From Lachnospiraceae bacterium (GTDB lineage Bacteria; Bacillota; Clostridia; Lachnospirales; Lachnospiraceae), in NCBI GenBank assembly GCA_003488965.1, contig DNJW01000142.1, forward strand, positions 1 through 13,734: a stretch of 13,734 bases of DNA, in the 5' to 3' direction. The position numbers and the translations under genes were made by a program. The first letter of the stretch is position 1. Every line of letters starts with the position of its first letter. The notes under the pieces are model-generated. The model searched no databases, was not told the origin of the DNA, and was given only the letters and a program-made list of their open reading frames with translations. This document shows positions 1-8,419 of the stretch, one piece after another.

Positions 1-13
1 CGTAATTTCCTAT

Positions 14-88
14 TATATAAAAAGCGGCTTCGCCACTTCATGAAGAACCTTCGGTTCTTCGTCAATTTATGTCCTTCTGGTGAAGGAC
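14..88. repeat. Three-hairpin cluster downstream of flgL
   Basis: Three small hairpins lie in a row: 22-28 with 32-38 (7 pairs, one of them G-U on the minus-strand RNA, loop TTC), GAAGAACC (42-49) with GGTTCTTC (53-60, perfect, 3-base loop), and GTCCTTC (71-77) with GAAGGAC (82-88, perfect, 4-base loop). The block is bracketed by two copies of TTTCCTAT (6-13 and 89-96). Apart from the terminator-like hairpin nearest the edge, no function is evident. The remaining bases 97-139 are AT-rich and show nothing recognisable. Confidence 0.6.
16..38 (-). terminator. Possible intrinsic terminator after flgL
   Basis: On the minus strand AAGTGGC-GAA-GCCGCTT forms a 7-pair stem with one G-U pair, followed by TTTATAT; the last arm and its trailing bases supply a run of five T residues. 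This is a reasonable intrinsic terminator about 100 bases after the flgL stop, although the stem is short. Genes further left are not visible, so whether the flagellar operon really ends here is open. Confidence 0.5.
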
Positions 89-139
89 TTTCCTATAAGG
101 TAAGAAATAATCTATATCATATTTATTCCACATAAAAGC

Positions 140-1768
140 TTAAATATAATTCATTAATGAATTCTGCAGAATCTTGCTGGTAGCCATCAGCGCCGACTGA
201 TAGGAATATCCCATACTGGTAAGCTGTACCGTCACTTCCGTCACATCAATATCTTCATTAGCGGACTGCAGCGTTTCAAAGGTAGTCTTCTGCGTCATCA
301 GCCGGTTATCGATTAAGTCAAGACGGCTGGAACGGGTACCGTTATCCGTAATGGCAAGATTGGTCATATTGCCAATATCGTTTACTTTTGTAATCAGCCC
401 TTCAAACATCTTCTGCATATTGTCCCTGATATAAGTATATGCTTTGTCAGCCGCTGCATAGGTGGCCTGCAGATTGGCATACCCTGCTTCTCCTTCCTCC
501 ATGCCGTCCAGTTTCTTATCCAAATCATCCTTTACCTTATAAATTTCCTTTAACTTGGAAAGCGCCTCTTCCATATCGTCAATATTGCGGTCCATATCCA
601 TCGTGAATACTTCACCCGCTGTGGTGTTGACACGGATTTTCTGGTTATATCCCACGTCATACTCCAGATACTGCGTCACTTTTTCGCTGGGAATATACTG
701 GGGCGGAATCTTGCCCGGATTCTCCGCATAATTATATTTGATGGTATTCGCCGGATCCGTAATGTTCTCGCAGGCAAAGTAATGCTGGGGGCGCATATCC
801 CCTTTCGTCCAGCTGTCTTTCTGATAGTTAATCCGGATTTCCGTGGAACTGTCAATGCTCCCCAGATTCATGTTCGTGTATACATCGGCTCCGATAAGGA
901 TTTCTCCCGTTTCGGGTACAAATACCGACTTATCCGGATTTTTCAGTATATAATCGTACGGATTGGGATCCGCCGTAGAAGACATATTCTGGTCCACTGT
1001 AAACAATGCAGTCTCCGCCGGAGGAATCGTAGGGGGGACTGTGGGCGGCGCCACCGTTGTGATTGTGGGAACCACATCCGATTTTACATCGGAATAAGAA
1101 ATCCGGATACGGTATATATCCCCGTTCACAATATTGGTTTCCTTTTCTCCGCTGTTGGGCACTGCCGGATTGTAATTTACGGTAGGGTCATAATTTTCCT
1201 TAGTCAGCCCTTTCAGACCGCCTATTATAGTATGGTTGATACTGTCCAAAGCCGAAATATCCACCTGTTCGGTAATGGAAAAATTCTGATAGGACGGATT
1301 TGCCGGGTCATTGGGTATATCCTCTGTATACGTCAGAGGCGTATCCGTACGGTAACCGGTAAACATATACCTTCCCGCATAATCCACATTTCCGGTGGAA
1401 TAAAATTCATTTTTCAGTTCTTTTAACTGGGCAAGAATAATTTCCAGCTTATCCGGCCCTAAATCCTTATTCGCTCCCTGCCCGCAAAGCCCTACCATGC
1501 TTTCAATAATGGAGGAAGTGGTTTCCAGCGCATCCCCCGTTACCTTCAGCCAGCTTTCCGCATCCTCGGCATTCTTTTCATAAAACTGGGTAATCTGGGA
1601 TACATCGCTGCGCAGACGCAGCGCCCTGATGGCAACTACCGGGTCGTCCGAAGGCCTTGTCAGCTTTTTTTTCGTGGACATCTGGGTGCTGAGTTTATCC
1701 TGCAATTCTTTATTATTGTTTATATTATACAGCGAATTATTCTGCATAATCTTATTTGTCATTCTCAT
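140..1768 (-). CDS. flgL: Flagellar hook-associated protein 3 (FlgL), oversized
   Basis: FlgL is the second hook-filament junction protein, sitting outside the cell between FlgK and flagellin. The flagellin-like N-terminal coiled region is clear (residues 1-140, with LTRPSDDPVVAIRALRLR near 36-53), as is the C-terminal helical region (about 455-542, with SSRLDLIDNRL and the SYQSALMATSKILQNSLMNYI-like end). At 542 residues it is far longer than the roughly 300 of E. coli or Bacillus FlgL; the excess lies between about residues 150 and 390 and includes a Pro/Thr-rich stretch at 233-251. The ATG at 1768 is preceded by AAGGAG about 9 bases upstream. It is the last gene of the cluster in this window, 24 bases after the second flgK. 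The terminal domains make the identity secure; the role of the insert is unknown. Confidence 0.93.
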   Translation of the reverse strand: MRMTNKIMQNNSLYNINNNKELQDKLSTQMSTKKKLTRPSDDPVVAIRALRLRSDVSQITQFYEKNAEDAESWLKVTGDALETTSSIIESMVGLCGQGANKDLGPDKLEIILAQLKELKNEFYSTGNVDYAGRYMFTGYRTDTPLTYTEDIPNDPANPSYQNFSITEQVDISALDSINHTIIGGLKGLTKENYDPTVNYNPAVPNSGEKETNIVNGDIYRIRISYSDVKSDVVPTITTVAPPTVPPTIPPAETALFTVDQNMSSTADPNPYDYILKNPDKSVFVPETGEILIGADVYTNMNLGSIDSSTEIRINYQKDSWTKGDMRPQHYFACENITDPANTIKYNYAENPGKIPPQYIPSEKVTQYLEYDVGYNQKIRVNTTAGEVFTMDMDRNIDDMEEALSKLKEIYKVKDDLDKKLDGMEEGEAGYANLQATYAAADKAYTYIRDNMQKMFEGLITKVNDIGNMTNLAITDNGTRSSRLDLIDNRLMTQKTTFETLQSANEDIDVTEVTVQLTSMGYSYQSALMATSKILQNSLMNYI

Positions 1769-1792
1769 ACTGCCGCTCTCCTTTTTCTCACC

Positions 1793-3640
1793 TTAAACTC
1801 CGGTTTCCAAAATCAGTCTGTCATAGATTTCCGTCAGCGTCTGTATCATCTTTGACGACAGCGTAAATGAATTCTGGAATTTCACCATGCTGACTGCCTC
1901 TTCGTCCTCGTCTACACTGGAAATCGACATTCTCTGATTTTCAATCGTGACCCCGATTCCATAATAGGTATCGTAAAAATCTTTTGCATTTCTGGCATTC
2001 AGCGCCACATCCGAAAGGAGGGTCGTAAGAAATTCCTTTGCGCTGGCATTCCGGAAGCTGAACTTGGTCTTATCCTGGATTGCCGCTATAAGCTCCGTCA
2101 CCTGGCCAAACTGCTCTACACCCACATCCTTTTCGGATTTAGTTCCAAGCAAATCCGGTTCCGCCGCCAAAGCATCGTTAATTTCAATATTAAATGCCGT
2201 CAGGGCATAATACCCTTTATCCGTAACAGTATCCGGCAGTTCATCTTTTGTATACTGGGAATCCAAAATACTGCTTCCTGCCACAGGCTTTCTTGCGGTA
2301 AAGAACATAGCCCCCGGATTTCCCTGCTTGTCAAAACCGCTCATAAAAATTTCATTTACTTTCGCTGCAAACGTGCGGACAAACTCATTCATCTGAGAAA
2401 GGTAATACGGAATTCCCTGATAATTAATATTTACGCCGATTTCCGCCTCTCTTCCTATCTTATCTGCCGACACCAGCGAATCACATTTTCCGTCATTCAT
2501 AATAAATTTGAAGGTGCCCGCCTGTTCATCGTATTCCCAGTCTTTATAATAATATACGGTATTGCCTATCAGAATGCTGCCTCCCGTATCGGAAAGACTG
2601 CATTTGTCCATATTATTCAGGAAGTCTCTTCCGGCCTTTATCGTTACCTCCATTCCTTGCGCACCCTTTTTTACACTTTGTACCGTTCCGTTAAAGGCTT
2701 TGTTATTATTGCCGTCCCGCATCGCCACAAGGCCCTTTAGCGCTCCTCCCATGGACGCATTATTCAAGTTAAAATCATTGCCGTTGTCCCAATAGATATC
2801 ATATAGCCCATCCGCATCCGTCATATTTATCTTTTCATTATCCGCCCTGGAACGGCATTCCAGCTTATGGTAATCACCGCCGTCCACAATCGGCTGATTG
2901 CCCGCAATGCTAACCACAAAACGGGTCCCCCCCGTCTCCCTTTCCGGATTGTAAGGGTCTGTAACAGGGTATTCTTTTGTTTCTATATCTACAATTTCCG
3001 ACAGCTCATCCAGAAGCAAATCCCGTTTATCACGCAGCTGGTTTGCCCTTGTATTGGTCATTTCCACCACATTAATCTGCTTATTTAAGGTAGCGATTTC
3101 CGATGTAATGGAATTAATCCGCTCTATCCTTAGCTTGATTTCCTCATTAATATCTTTCTGTAATGACTGCAGATTGCCTGCTGTCGTATTAAAATATTCC
3201 GCCAGTTTCTGTGCCGTAGCAATAAATGCCGCTTTGGCATCCCTGACGCTGGCATTGCTCGGAATACTTTCCAAAGAAGAAATCAGTTCGTCAAAAATCG
3301 TAGCAAATCCGCTGGCCCCGTCGTCATCCAGATACTGCTGGATGGTATCTGTATAATATTTTTTTATATCATACTCGCCCAGGGTAGAATTATTATTGCG
3401 GAAGCGTAAATCATAAAACTCATCCCGCACACGCTCAATGGCTACAGTATCCACACCCGCCCCGGCACATCCATAGGTTGTAAACAGCCTAAGGGCATCC
3501 GATGCTTCCTGGGTCACCTGCTGTCTGCTGTATCCGTCTGTATGGGTATTGGCAATGTTGTTGGCAGTGGTATTCAATGCCGCATTTGCCGCCCGGATTC
3601 CCGATGATGCAATTGATAAACCAAAAAATTGTGATGGCAT
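1793..3640 (-). CDS. flgK: Flagellar hook-associated protein 1 (FlgK), second copy
   Basis: FlgK-family hook-filament junction protein of 615 residues. The N-terminus carries the rod/hook signature TANNIANTHTDGYSRQQ (about 25-41), followed by a GAGVDTVAIERVRDEF segment (60-75), the FlgK coiled segment LNKQINVVE...RDKRDLLLDELS (185-214), a variable middle domain, and the C-terminal D0 helix with MVKFQNSFTLSSKMIQTL (about 585-605). The ATG start is 10 bases after the first flgK stop, and its binding site (AGGGTGA) overlaps that stop region, which implies translational coupling. It differs strongly from the upstream FlgK in the central domain, so it is an old paralogue and not a recent duplicate. 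Both could be incorporated in one junction, or one may have a modified role; the sequence does not decide. Confidence 0.93.
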   Translation of the reverse strand: MPSQFFGLSIASSGIRAANAALNTTANNIANTHTDGYSRQQVTQEASDALRLFTTYGCAGAGVDTVAIERVRDEFYDLRFRNNNSTLGEYDIKKYYTDTIQQYLDDDGASGFATIFDELISSLESIPSNASVRDAKAAFIATAQKLAEYFNTTAGNLQSLQKDINEEIKLRIERINSITSEIATLNKQINVVEMTNTRANQLRDKRDLLLDELSEIVDIETKEYPVTDPYNPERETGGTRFVVSIAGNQPIVDGGDYHKLECRSRADNEKINMTDADGLYDIYWDNGNDFNLNNASMGGALKGLVAMRDGNNNKAFNGTVQSVKKGAQGMEVTIKAGRDFLNNMDKCSLSDTGGSILIGNTVYYYKDWEYDEQAGTFKFIMNDGKCDSLVSADKIGREAEIGVNINYQGIPYYLSQMNEFVRTFAAKVNEIFMSGFDKQGNPGAMFFTARKPVAGSSILDSQYTKDELPDTVTDKGYYALTAFNIEINDALAAEPDLLGTKSEKDVGVEQFGQVTELIAAIQDKTKFSFRNASAKEFLTTLLSDVALNARNAKDFYDTYYGIGVTIENQRMSISSVDEDEEAVSMVKFQNSFTLSSKMIQTLTEIYDRLILETGV

Positions 3641-3650
3641 TTACTTCACC

Positions 3651-5297
3651 CTACCTTCCTAATGTATTAAGAATATGTTCAATCATTTCATTAATTACAT
3701 TTACATATCTGCTGGACGCATTGAATGCATTCTGGAATTTAATCATAAACTCCATTTCTTCCGAATCGGATACGCCCACTATCATTTCCCTGGCGGAAAA
3801 TGTCTCGTTTACTACTTCTGCCTGCAAATCCGCAATTTCTTTATTCGCTTCGCCTGTAATGGAAATCTGGTCCACCAGATTTGCATAATAACCAATCAAA
3901 GATACCTTTGTTTCTACATTAGGGTTCAGCGTATGGGTCTCTTCGGAAAATGCCGCTTTCAGCTTCGCCGTTGTCGCCTTGTCTTCCGATCCGTCTTTCA
4001 GACGGAAAGAAAGCATTCCCGGCTCCCGTTTTAAATCTTCGTTTACAATCATATTGCCAATGGTAAATCCTTTTGCCGGGTCATCGGAAATCATCTCGAA
4101 CATCTGCAGCGCAATGGGATTACCCAGCGAATCCCTCAAAATATTGCCGTCTTCATCCCTGGCTTTCATATAATCGGTATCCGGTTCGCTCTCCGCCGCT
4201 TCCTTCATGATACCGTTGATTGCAGTGACTACTTTATTTACCAGCTGGTCAAATTCGGCCTGCACATTCATAATCAGAGACTGGGAAATATCCCTATTGT
4301 ATATTTCCGCATTTTCCCTTGCCACATCCTGATAGGTAGCCCTCTTATCTCCTCTTGCATACAGCAGTGCCCGCAGGGAACCGATATCCGTATTTAAAGA
4401 GGAACGGATTTCCTGTGTGGTGTCATATACAGAAGCCGACTCCAGTACCGGTATCTTTTCTCCCCATTTTGTCTCGTTATAATCCGCCAGCTGGGGCCAG
4501 TAGGGTGTATAAAAACCGGTATCCGGATCTGCATACACGCTCATTTCATTTATCGAATCGGTCTTTAAGAAATCCACGCCTTCAAATTTTACGGTAACAG
4601 CCCCATAGATATCTTCTTCGTAGCTGATTTTCCCCATCTTGCCCAATTCATCCAGAATATAATTCCGTCTGTCTCTTAAATCGTTGGCATGTTCTACTTT
4701 TCCGGCTTCCGCTGTCATAATCTGTTTATTTAATGCAACCAGCTCTTCGCCGTATTTATTAATAGCATCTACGCTTTCCTTAACCTGCTCATTCAGATTA
4801 TCCTGCATATCGGACAGTCCCTGATACACCAAAGCAGCCCTTGTCAAAAATTCATTGCAGCGGGAAACCAAAAGATTCTGGCTTGTCAAATCACAAGGGT
4901 CTCTGTCCAAATCCTGAATCGTCTTCCAAAGGTTTTCCAAGGAATCCGAAAACTGCACTCCCTGAAATTCCCCGAATAAATCTTCCATTTCCTCAATGAC
5001 CTTCGTATTTGTCTCATAAAACGCACTGCGCCCCGACTCTTTACGGTAGGTCTTATCCAAAAACATGTCTCTGACCTGTCTTGTCTGTGAATAGTATACG
5101 CCCAGACCATACTGCTGATAAGCAACAGCAGAAGCGTTTACAGAAAGTGTCTGATATGTTCTCGTATTCAGCAGAATCTGTTGTCTGGTATACCCCTTCG
5201 TATCCACATTCGTCATATTATGCGCCGTCGTGTTCAGCGCATTCTGGCTCGTCTGTAATCCAGATGCCCCTATATATAAGCTTCCAAATAATGGCAT
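3651..5297 (-). CDS. flgK: Flagellar hook-associated protein 1 (FlgK), first copy
   Basis: FlgK-family protein of 548 residues, exported through the flagellar type III system and assembled between hook and FlgL/filament. Seen in the sequence: the N-terminal motif TAHNMTNVDTKGYTRQQ (24-40), QYGLGVYYSQTRQVRDMFL (62-80), the family segment LNKQIMTAEAG...NDLRDRRNYILDEL (189-218), and the C-terminal helix EFMIKFQNAFNASSRYVNVI (about 510-535). The length matches typical FlgK (about 550). ATG at 5297 has an AGGTG site 5 bases upstream. It lies 20 bases after flgN, whose product is expected to be the chaperone for FlgK and FlgL. The next gene is a second, divergent FlgK. Confidence 0.95.
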   Translation of the reverse strand: MPLFGSLYIGASGLQTSQNALNTTAHNMTNVDTKGYTRQQILLNTRTYQTLSVNASAVAYQQYGLGVYYSQTRQVRDMFLDKTYRKESGRSAFYETNTKVIEEMEDLFGEFQGVQFSDSLENLWKTIQDLDRDPCDLTSQNLLVSRCNEFLTRAALVYQGLSDMQDNLNEQVKESVDAINKYGEELVALNKQIMTAEAGKVEHANDLRDRRNYILDELGKMGKISYEEDIYGAVTVKFEGVDFLKTDSINEMSVYADPDTGFYTPYWPQLADYNETKWGEKIPVLESASVYDTTQEIRSSLNTDIGSLRALLYARGDKRATYQDVARENAEIYNRDISQSLIMNVQAEFDQLVNKVVTAINGIMKEAAESEPDTDYMKARDEDGNILRDSLGNPIALQMFEMISDDPAKGFTIGNMIVNEDLKREPGMLSFRLKDGSEDKATTAKLKAAFSEETHTLNPNVETKVSLIGYYANLVDQISITGEANKEIADLQAEVVNETFSAREMIVGVSDSEEMEFMIKFQNAFNASSRYVNVINEMIEHILNTLGR

Positions 5298-5317
5298 GAT
5301 ATCACCTCTCCCTGGGA

Positions 5318-5836
5318 TTATTGTTTTGCATCAAACCCGTTTCTGTTCACCCCGATTACGCTGCCGGCGCTGTATGCGCCTTTGTTATAATTCGCTGTTT
5401 CGGGGGCTGCTTTCAGACTCTGAAGCATGTTTATGTCAAACTCGATCATTTCCAGCGCATTCAGTATCAGTTCTCTGTTCTGCTCGTTAATCTGCTGAAC
5501 CTGATGCACCACTGTCTTAAGTTTGTCATGAACCTTTGCCAGCTTCTGCTGTTCCGCCGGCCTTGGCTCCAGCATCTGAATAATGTTCGTTAATATCAAA
5601 TCTTCAACATCCCTGTTTACTACGTTGGCAATATCCTGAATCACTTCCCGCCTTTTATTGTCTAAATGATTGATTCTGCTTGCAACGATTTGTTCCTCAT
5701 CCGTGATTTTTGATAAAACTTCGAGATTGCCGGAAATGATTGCCGGCTTCTTTTGTGTGGACAGTTCCAGCAAGTTGTCATATTCATCACATATACCGTC
5801 CAATACGGTTATCAGGTTTTCCATCAAACTTGCCAC
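5318..5836 (-). CDS. flgN: Flagellar export chaperone FlgN
   Basis: Predicted cytoplasmic helical chaperone of 172 residues that binds the C-terminal helices of FlgK and FlgL and delivers them to the export gate. The protein is almost wholly helical, with the family pattern of an N-terminal half rich in Leu/Glu (LLELSTQKKPAIISGNLEVL, about 22-41), a conserved KITDEEQ block and a later helix with VQQINEQNRELILNALEMI (about 112-130). The tail is disordered (Gly/Asn/Ala). The start chosen is GTG at 5836, 4 bases after the flgM stop, with GTGGGG as a weak ribosome binding site; ATG at 5824 (Met5) is an alternative. Position between flgM and flgK fits the usual gene order. Confidence 0.9.
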   Translation of the reverse strand: MASLMENLITVLDGICDEYDNLLELSTQKKPAIISGNLEVLSKITDEEQIVASRINHLDNKRREVIQDIANVVNRDVEDLILTNIIQMLEPRPAEQQKLAKVHDKLKTVVHQVQQINEQNRELILNALEMIEFDINMLQSLKAAPETANYNKGAYSAGSVIGVNRNGFDAKQ

Positions 5837-5840
5837 AAGA

Positions 5841-6116
5841 CTACCCCACTTCTTTCATTCTCTGTAATAATTTATCAGCAAATGCCCCTGCTTCCACTCC
5901 GTAAGTACCTGCCTGAATACTGTTTTTGAGAGGAGCAGTTATTTCGTCCCTGATATCGCTGCTTGCGGCAACCGCCTGCTTAGCCACCTGATAATCTCTC
6001 CCGATGCTGGAAATCTGCAGCTTATCGATAGAACTTACGCCGGCTTTTTTTTGATTTTTATCAGTTTTGGATGTTTTATATATCTGCTGAACTTGTGTAT
6101 ATGCCTCTATACGCAT
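5841..6116 (-). CDS. flgM: Anti-sigma-28 factor FlgM
   Basis: FlgM binds and inhibits the flagellar sigma factor (FliA/SigD) until hook completion lets it be secreted, coupling late gene expression to assembly. The 91-residue product has the expected size and layout: a flexible polar N-terminus (MRIEAYTQVQQIYKTSKTDK), a DKLQISSIGRDYQVAKQAV segment (about 31-49), and the C-terminal sigma-binding helices with RDEITAPLKNSIQAGTYGV and FADKLLQRM. ATG at 6116 follows a strong GGAGG site. It is the first gene of the flagellar cluster and has a sigma-28 type promoter about 45 bases upstream, so FlgM is probably made under the sigma factor it restrains. Confidence 0.92.
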   Translation of the reverse strand: MRIEAYTQVQQIYKTSKTDKNQKKAGVSSIDKLQISSIGRDYQVAKQAVAASSDIRDEITAPLKNSIQAGTYGVEAGAFADKLLQRMKEVG

Positions 6117-6159
6117 TATCCACTCCTCCTTCCATGAGTTCGCTGATGTCTTATTATTA

Positions 6160-6186
6160 TTATCGGACTTTTGAGCAATTACTTTA
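6160..6186 (-). promoter_or_regulatory. Sigma-28 (FliA/SigD) promoter of the flgM cluster
   Basis: Read on the minus strand, TAAAGTAA (6186-6179) is followed after 11 bases by TCCGATAA (6167-6160). This matches the known flagellar sigma consensus TAAAGTTT-N11-GCCGATAA at nearly every position, including the core TAAA-N15-nCCGATA spacing. The flgM start codon lies about 43 bases downstream, leaving a short leader with a strong ribosome binding site. The promoter would drive flgM, flgN, both flgK genes and flgL. Confidence 0.85.
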
Positions 6187-6203
6187 GGGCGAAAGATTTT
6201 TTT

Positions 6204-6244
6204 AGGCAGGCAGCGGAAGATTTTTCTTCTTCTGCTGCCTGCCT
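6204..6244. other. Long hairpin between MCP gene and flgM promoter
   Basis: AGGCAGGCAGC at 6204-6214 pairs perfectly with 6234-6244. The pairing continues inward (6215-6220 with 6228-6233, one G-T) to give a 17-base-pair stem with a 7-base loop. It begins 18 bases after the chemotaxis receptor stop codon and ends just upstream of the sigma-28 promoter. In the direction of the genes the stem is followed by seven A residues and not by a T run, so it is not a standard intrinsic terminator. It may still act as a 3' end stabiliser or insulate the receptor mRNA from the flagellar operon. Confidence 0.6.
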
Positions 6245-6261
6245 TTCTGTTCTCCTAGGCA

Positions 6262-8385
6262 CTATTGTTCCGCCGTTTTAAACGCTCCCAATGCCTCTTC
6301 CAATTCTGCCATTTTCTTTTTCAGCTCCACGCTTGCCTGCTTCAGAGCTTCTACCACATCCATCTGCTTCTGTGAAATATTATATACCTCACCGGAAGCT
6401 GTCGCCGTTTCCTCCGCCACCGCCGAGATACTGCTTACCGCATCCAGTGTATCCTGTCTTTGGGTATCAATGCTTCCGATATCGCCGGAAATCTGACGTA
6501 TTGCTTCCAGCATCTGTCCGGTGCTTTCCGCAATATTTCTGAACTCATCCGTAGTATGCTTTACCAGCAGCGCCTGTTCGCCCACAATTTCTCCTGCCTT
6601 TACCGCTGTAGACACAGTGTCCTTCGTCTGCTTTACAATTTCTTCCACTACTTTATTTATCTCACTGGCAGCCTGGCCGGAACCGTCGGCAAGTTTCCGG
6701 ATAGCTTCCGCCACTACCGCAAACCCTTTTCCTGCTTCCCCGGCTCTTGCCGCCTCAATAGAAGCATTCAGTGACAGCAGATTGGTTTCTTCGGCAATGT
6801 CATTAATGGTATCCACAAAACCTCCAATCATCATGGATTTCCGTTCCAGTTCTTCGATATCTGCCTTTACTTTGTCTGTAACCTCTATGGTAGCGCTGGT
6901 CTGGCCGGAAAGCGCCTCCATGGTTTCAATACTCTTTTCCACAATTTTTTTCGTGTTTTCCGAACCGGAAGCTGCCTGTTCAACATTTCCGCCGATTTCT
7001 TCGATTTTTCTGGAAAGAGAATCCATCTGGGTCAGGCAGTCCTGGGCGTCGGATGCCTGCAGCGATACCCCTTTGTCAATTTCCGCCAAAGTCATCTTGA
7101 TGCCCTGGGAAGACTCCTCAATTTCTGCCGAAACCTCTTCTACGCTTCCCGCCGCGTCCTTTACCAGCATCGCAATTCCTTCCACTTGCTGAATCAGTCC
7201 TTTCATACTGGTAATTACATTCATGATATATTTTGACAAAACACTGAATTCGCTCCTGCCTTTTGTTTTCAGGCACACTGTCAAATCTCCCTCTGCCACC
7301 ATTTTCAAACGCTTAATAATCCCCGCCATACTTGCGCTGATATTAAGGGAAATCAGCAGTCCGATAGCAACCGCCACGATACACGCCACAATGACCAGAA
7401 CCACTGTTATTTCTTTAATGGATTCCGCCCCTTTTGTCACATGGCTGATAGGTACCAGATATCCCAATGCCGCCCCCGTTTTAACGCTTTTTGCAAAAGT
7501 ATAAAAATACTCCTGTCCTTCATAGGTGATATATTCTGTTCCTGCCAGTTCTTCTTTTGCCAGACAATCCTGAAAAAAATCCTGTCCGAAAAATGTAAAT
7601 TCTTCTGTAGCCGCCCCGTCTTTGATAACCAGTTCATTGCCGTCTGCAGTAACGAACCCTAAAACAGATCCGTCCGACGTATCTATCTTTTCCAGACTCT
7701 GCCGTACTGCCTCGGTGCTGATGTCAACCACAAAGACTGCCGCTTTATTTGGAAAAGGACTCATATAGGATATCACATAATTCTCCGGCTTATACCCTGT
7801 CAATTCATCCATCTGGGAGTGCCTTCCGGTCCAGGACGTGGGTTCACCCAGCCACTGTGCAATATTTTTTTCCGATATAATACGCTGTCCTTCTTCCGTT
7901 GCCGCCCATTTTTCATAATACCCGTCCTCACTCTGCACGGAAGACTCCAGCGTGCTCATCACATTGCTCCCGCTTTTCGGTATCACATAAATGGCCTGGA
8001 TTAATTCATTAGACCTTTGCCGGACCTTGATATTGGCTGCATATTTCCTGTATATTGAAGATGCTTTTGTAACGTCCCTTGCATATGTACCGCTCACAAA
8101 ACTCTGCAGTTCGTTATCCAGTTTTATCTGCGTTGCATCCGCGCTGACCATTGCCATACCAAAATCCAGATATTGCATCTGTGTCTCAATGGCAGTTCTT
8201 GCCGATTCCTCAAAATTGGATACCATTCCTGCTTCCGCCCGTCTGGAGGAAATCACACCTACTAGTATAACGAAAAAAATAGGCACCAAAAAACCCACCA
8301 AAAGCTGCACTTTCATATTCAGATTTAACTGGAAATCCATTTTCTTTGTCTTCGGGTTCTTATTTTCCTGCTTCTTTCTCCCCAT
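6262..8385 (-). CDS. Methyl-accepting chemotaxis protein, dCache-like sensor
   Basis: Membrane chemoreceptor of 707 residues that would signal through CheW/CheA to the flagellar motor. Layout: a Lys-rich cytoplasmic tail (1-20), a first membrane segment (about 27-47), an extracellular sensor of about 275 residues, a second membrane segment (about 326-348), HAMP (about 349-402) and a long coiled-coil signalling domain. The tip motif is intact: [19 protein letters not shown] and [15 protein letters not shown] (532-566). No C-terminal receptor-tethering pentapeptide is visible. Sensor size and the tandem-fold appearance ([21 protein letters not shown] at about 203-223, [14 protein letters not shown] later) suggest a double-Cache domain, but the ligand cannot be read from the sequence. 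ATG at 8385 follows CGGAGG. The gene starts 34 bases after the RpiR-type regulator, with no terminator or sigma-28 site between, so the two are probably co-transcribed. Confidence 0.93.
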   Translation of the reverse strand: MGRKKQENKNPKTKKMDFQLNLNMKVQLLVGFLVPIFFVILVGVISSRRAEAGMVSNFEESARTAIETQMQYLDFGMAMVSADATQIKLDNELQSFVSGTYARDVTKASSIYRKYAANIKVRQRSNELIQAIYVIPKSGSNVMSTLESSVQSEDGYYEKWAATEEGQRIISEKNIAQWLGEPTSWTGRHSQMDELTGYKPENYVISYMSPFPNKAAVFVVDISTEAVRQSLEKIDTSDGSVLGFVTADGNELVIKDGAATEEFTFFGQDFFQDCLAKEELAGTEYITYEGQEYFYTFAKSVKTGAALGYLVPISHVTKGAESIKEITVVLVIVACIVAVAIGLLISLNISASMAGIIKRLKMVAEGDLTVCLKTKGRSEFSVLSKYIMNVITSMKGLIQQVEGIAMLVKDAAGSVEEVSAEIEESSQGIKMTLAEIDKGVSLQASDAQDCLTQMDSLSRKIEEIGGNVEQAASGSENTKKIVEKSIETMEALSGQTSATIEVTDKVKADIEELERKSMMIGGFVDTINDIAEETNLLSLNASIEAARAGEAGKGFAVVAEAIRKLADGSGQAASEINKVVEEIVKQTKDTVSTAVKAGEIVGEQALLVKHTTDEFRNIAESTGQMLEAIRQISGDIGSIDTQRQDTLDAVSSISAVAEETATASGEVYNISQKQMDVVEALKQASVELKKKMAELEEALGAFKTAEQ

Positions 8386-8419
8386 AAATCATTCCTCCGT
8401 TCTTTCCTGCAAGATAACC

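Noticed and set aside
782..1426. Long open frame on the plus strand opposite flgL
   Set aside because: It is antisense to a clear FlgL, has no recognisable domain or convincing ribosome binding site, and its Arg/Ile/His-rich composition is that of a shadow frame.
1793..5297. Second flgK as a recent duplication or misassembly
   Set aside because: The two proteins differ in length and through most of their central region, with similarity limited to the family motifs at the ends and the coiled segment.
6521..7192. 223-codon open frame on the plus strand opposite the chemoreceptor
   Set aside because: It overlaps the strongly conserved signalling domain in antisense; its Ser/Ala-rich composition is explained by the opposite-strand codons.
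8386..8419. Separate sigma-28 promoter for the chemoreceptor
   Set aside because: No CCGATA-type -10 with a TAAA element at the right spacing is visible in the 34-base gap or just inside the regulator gene.
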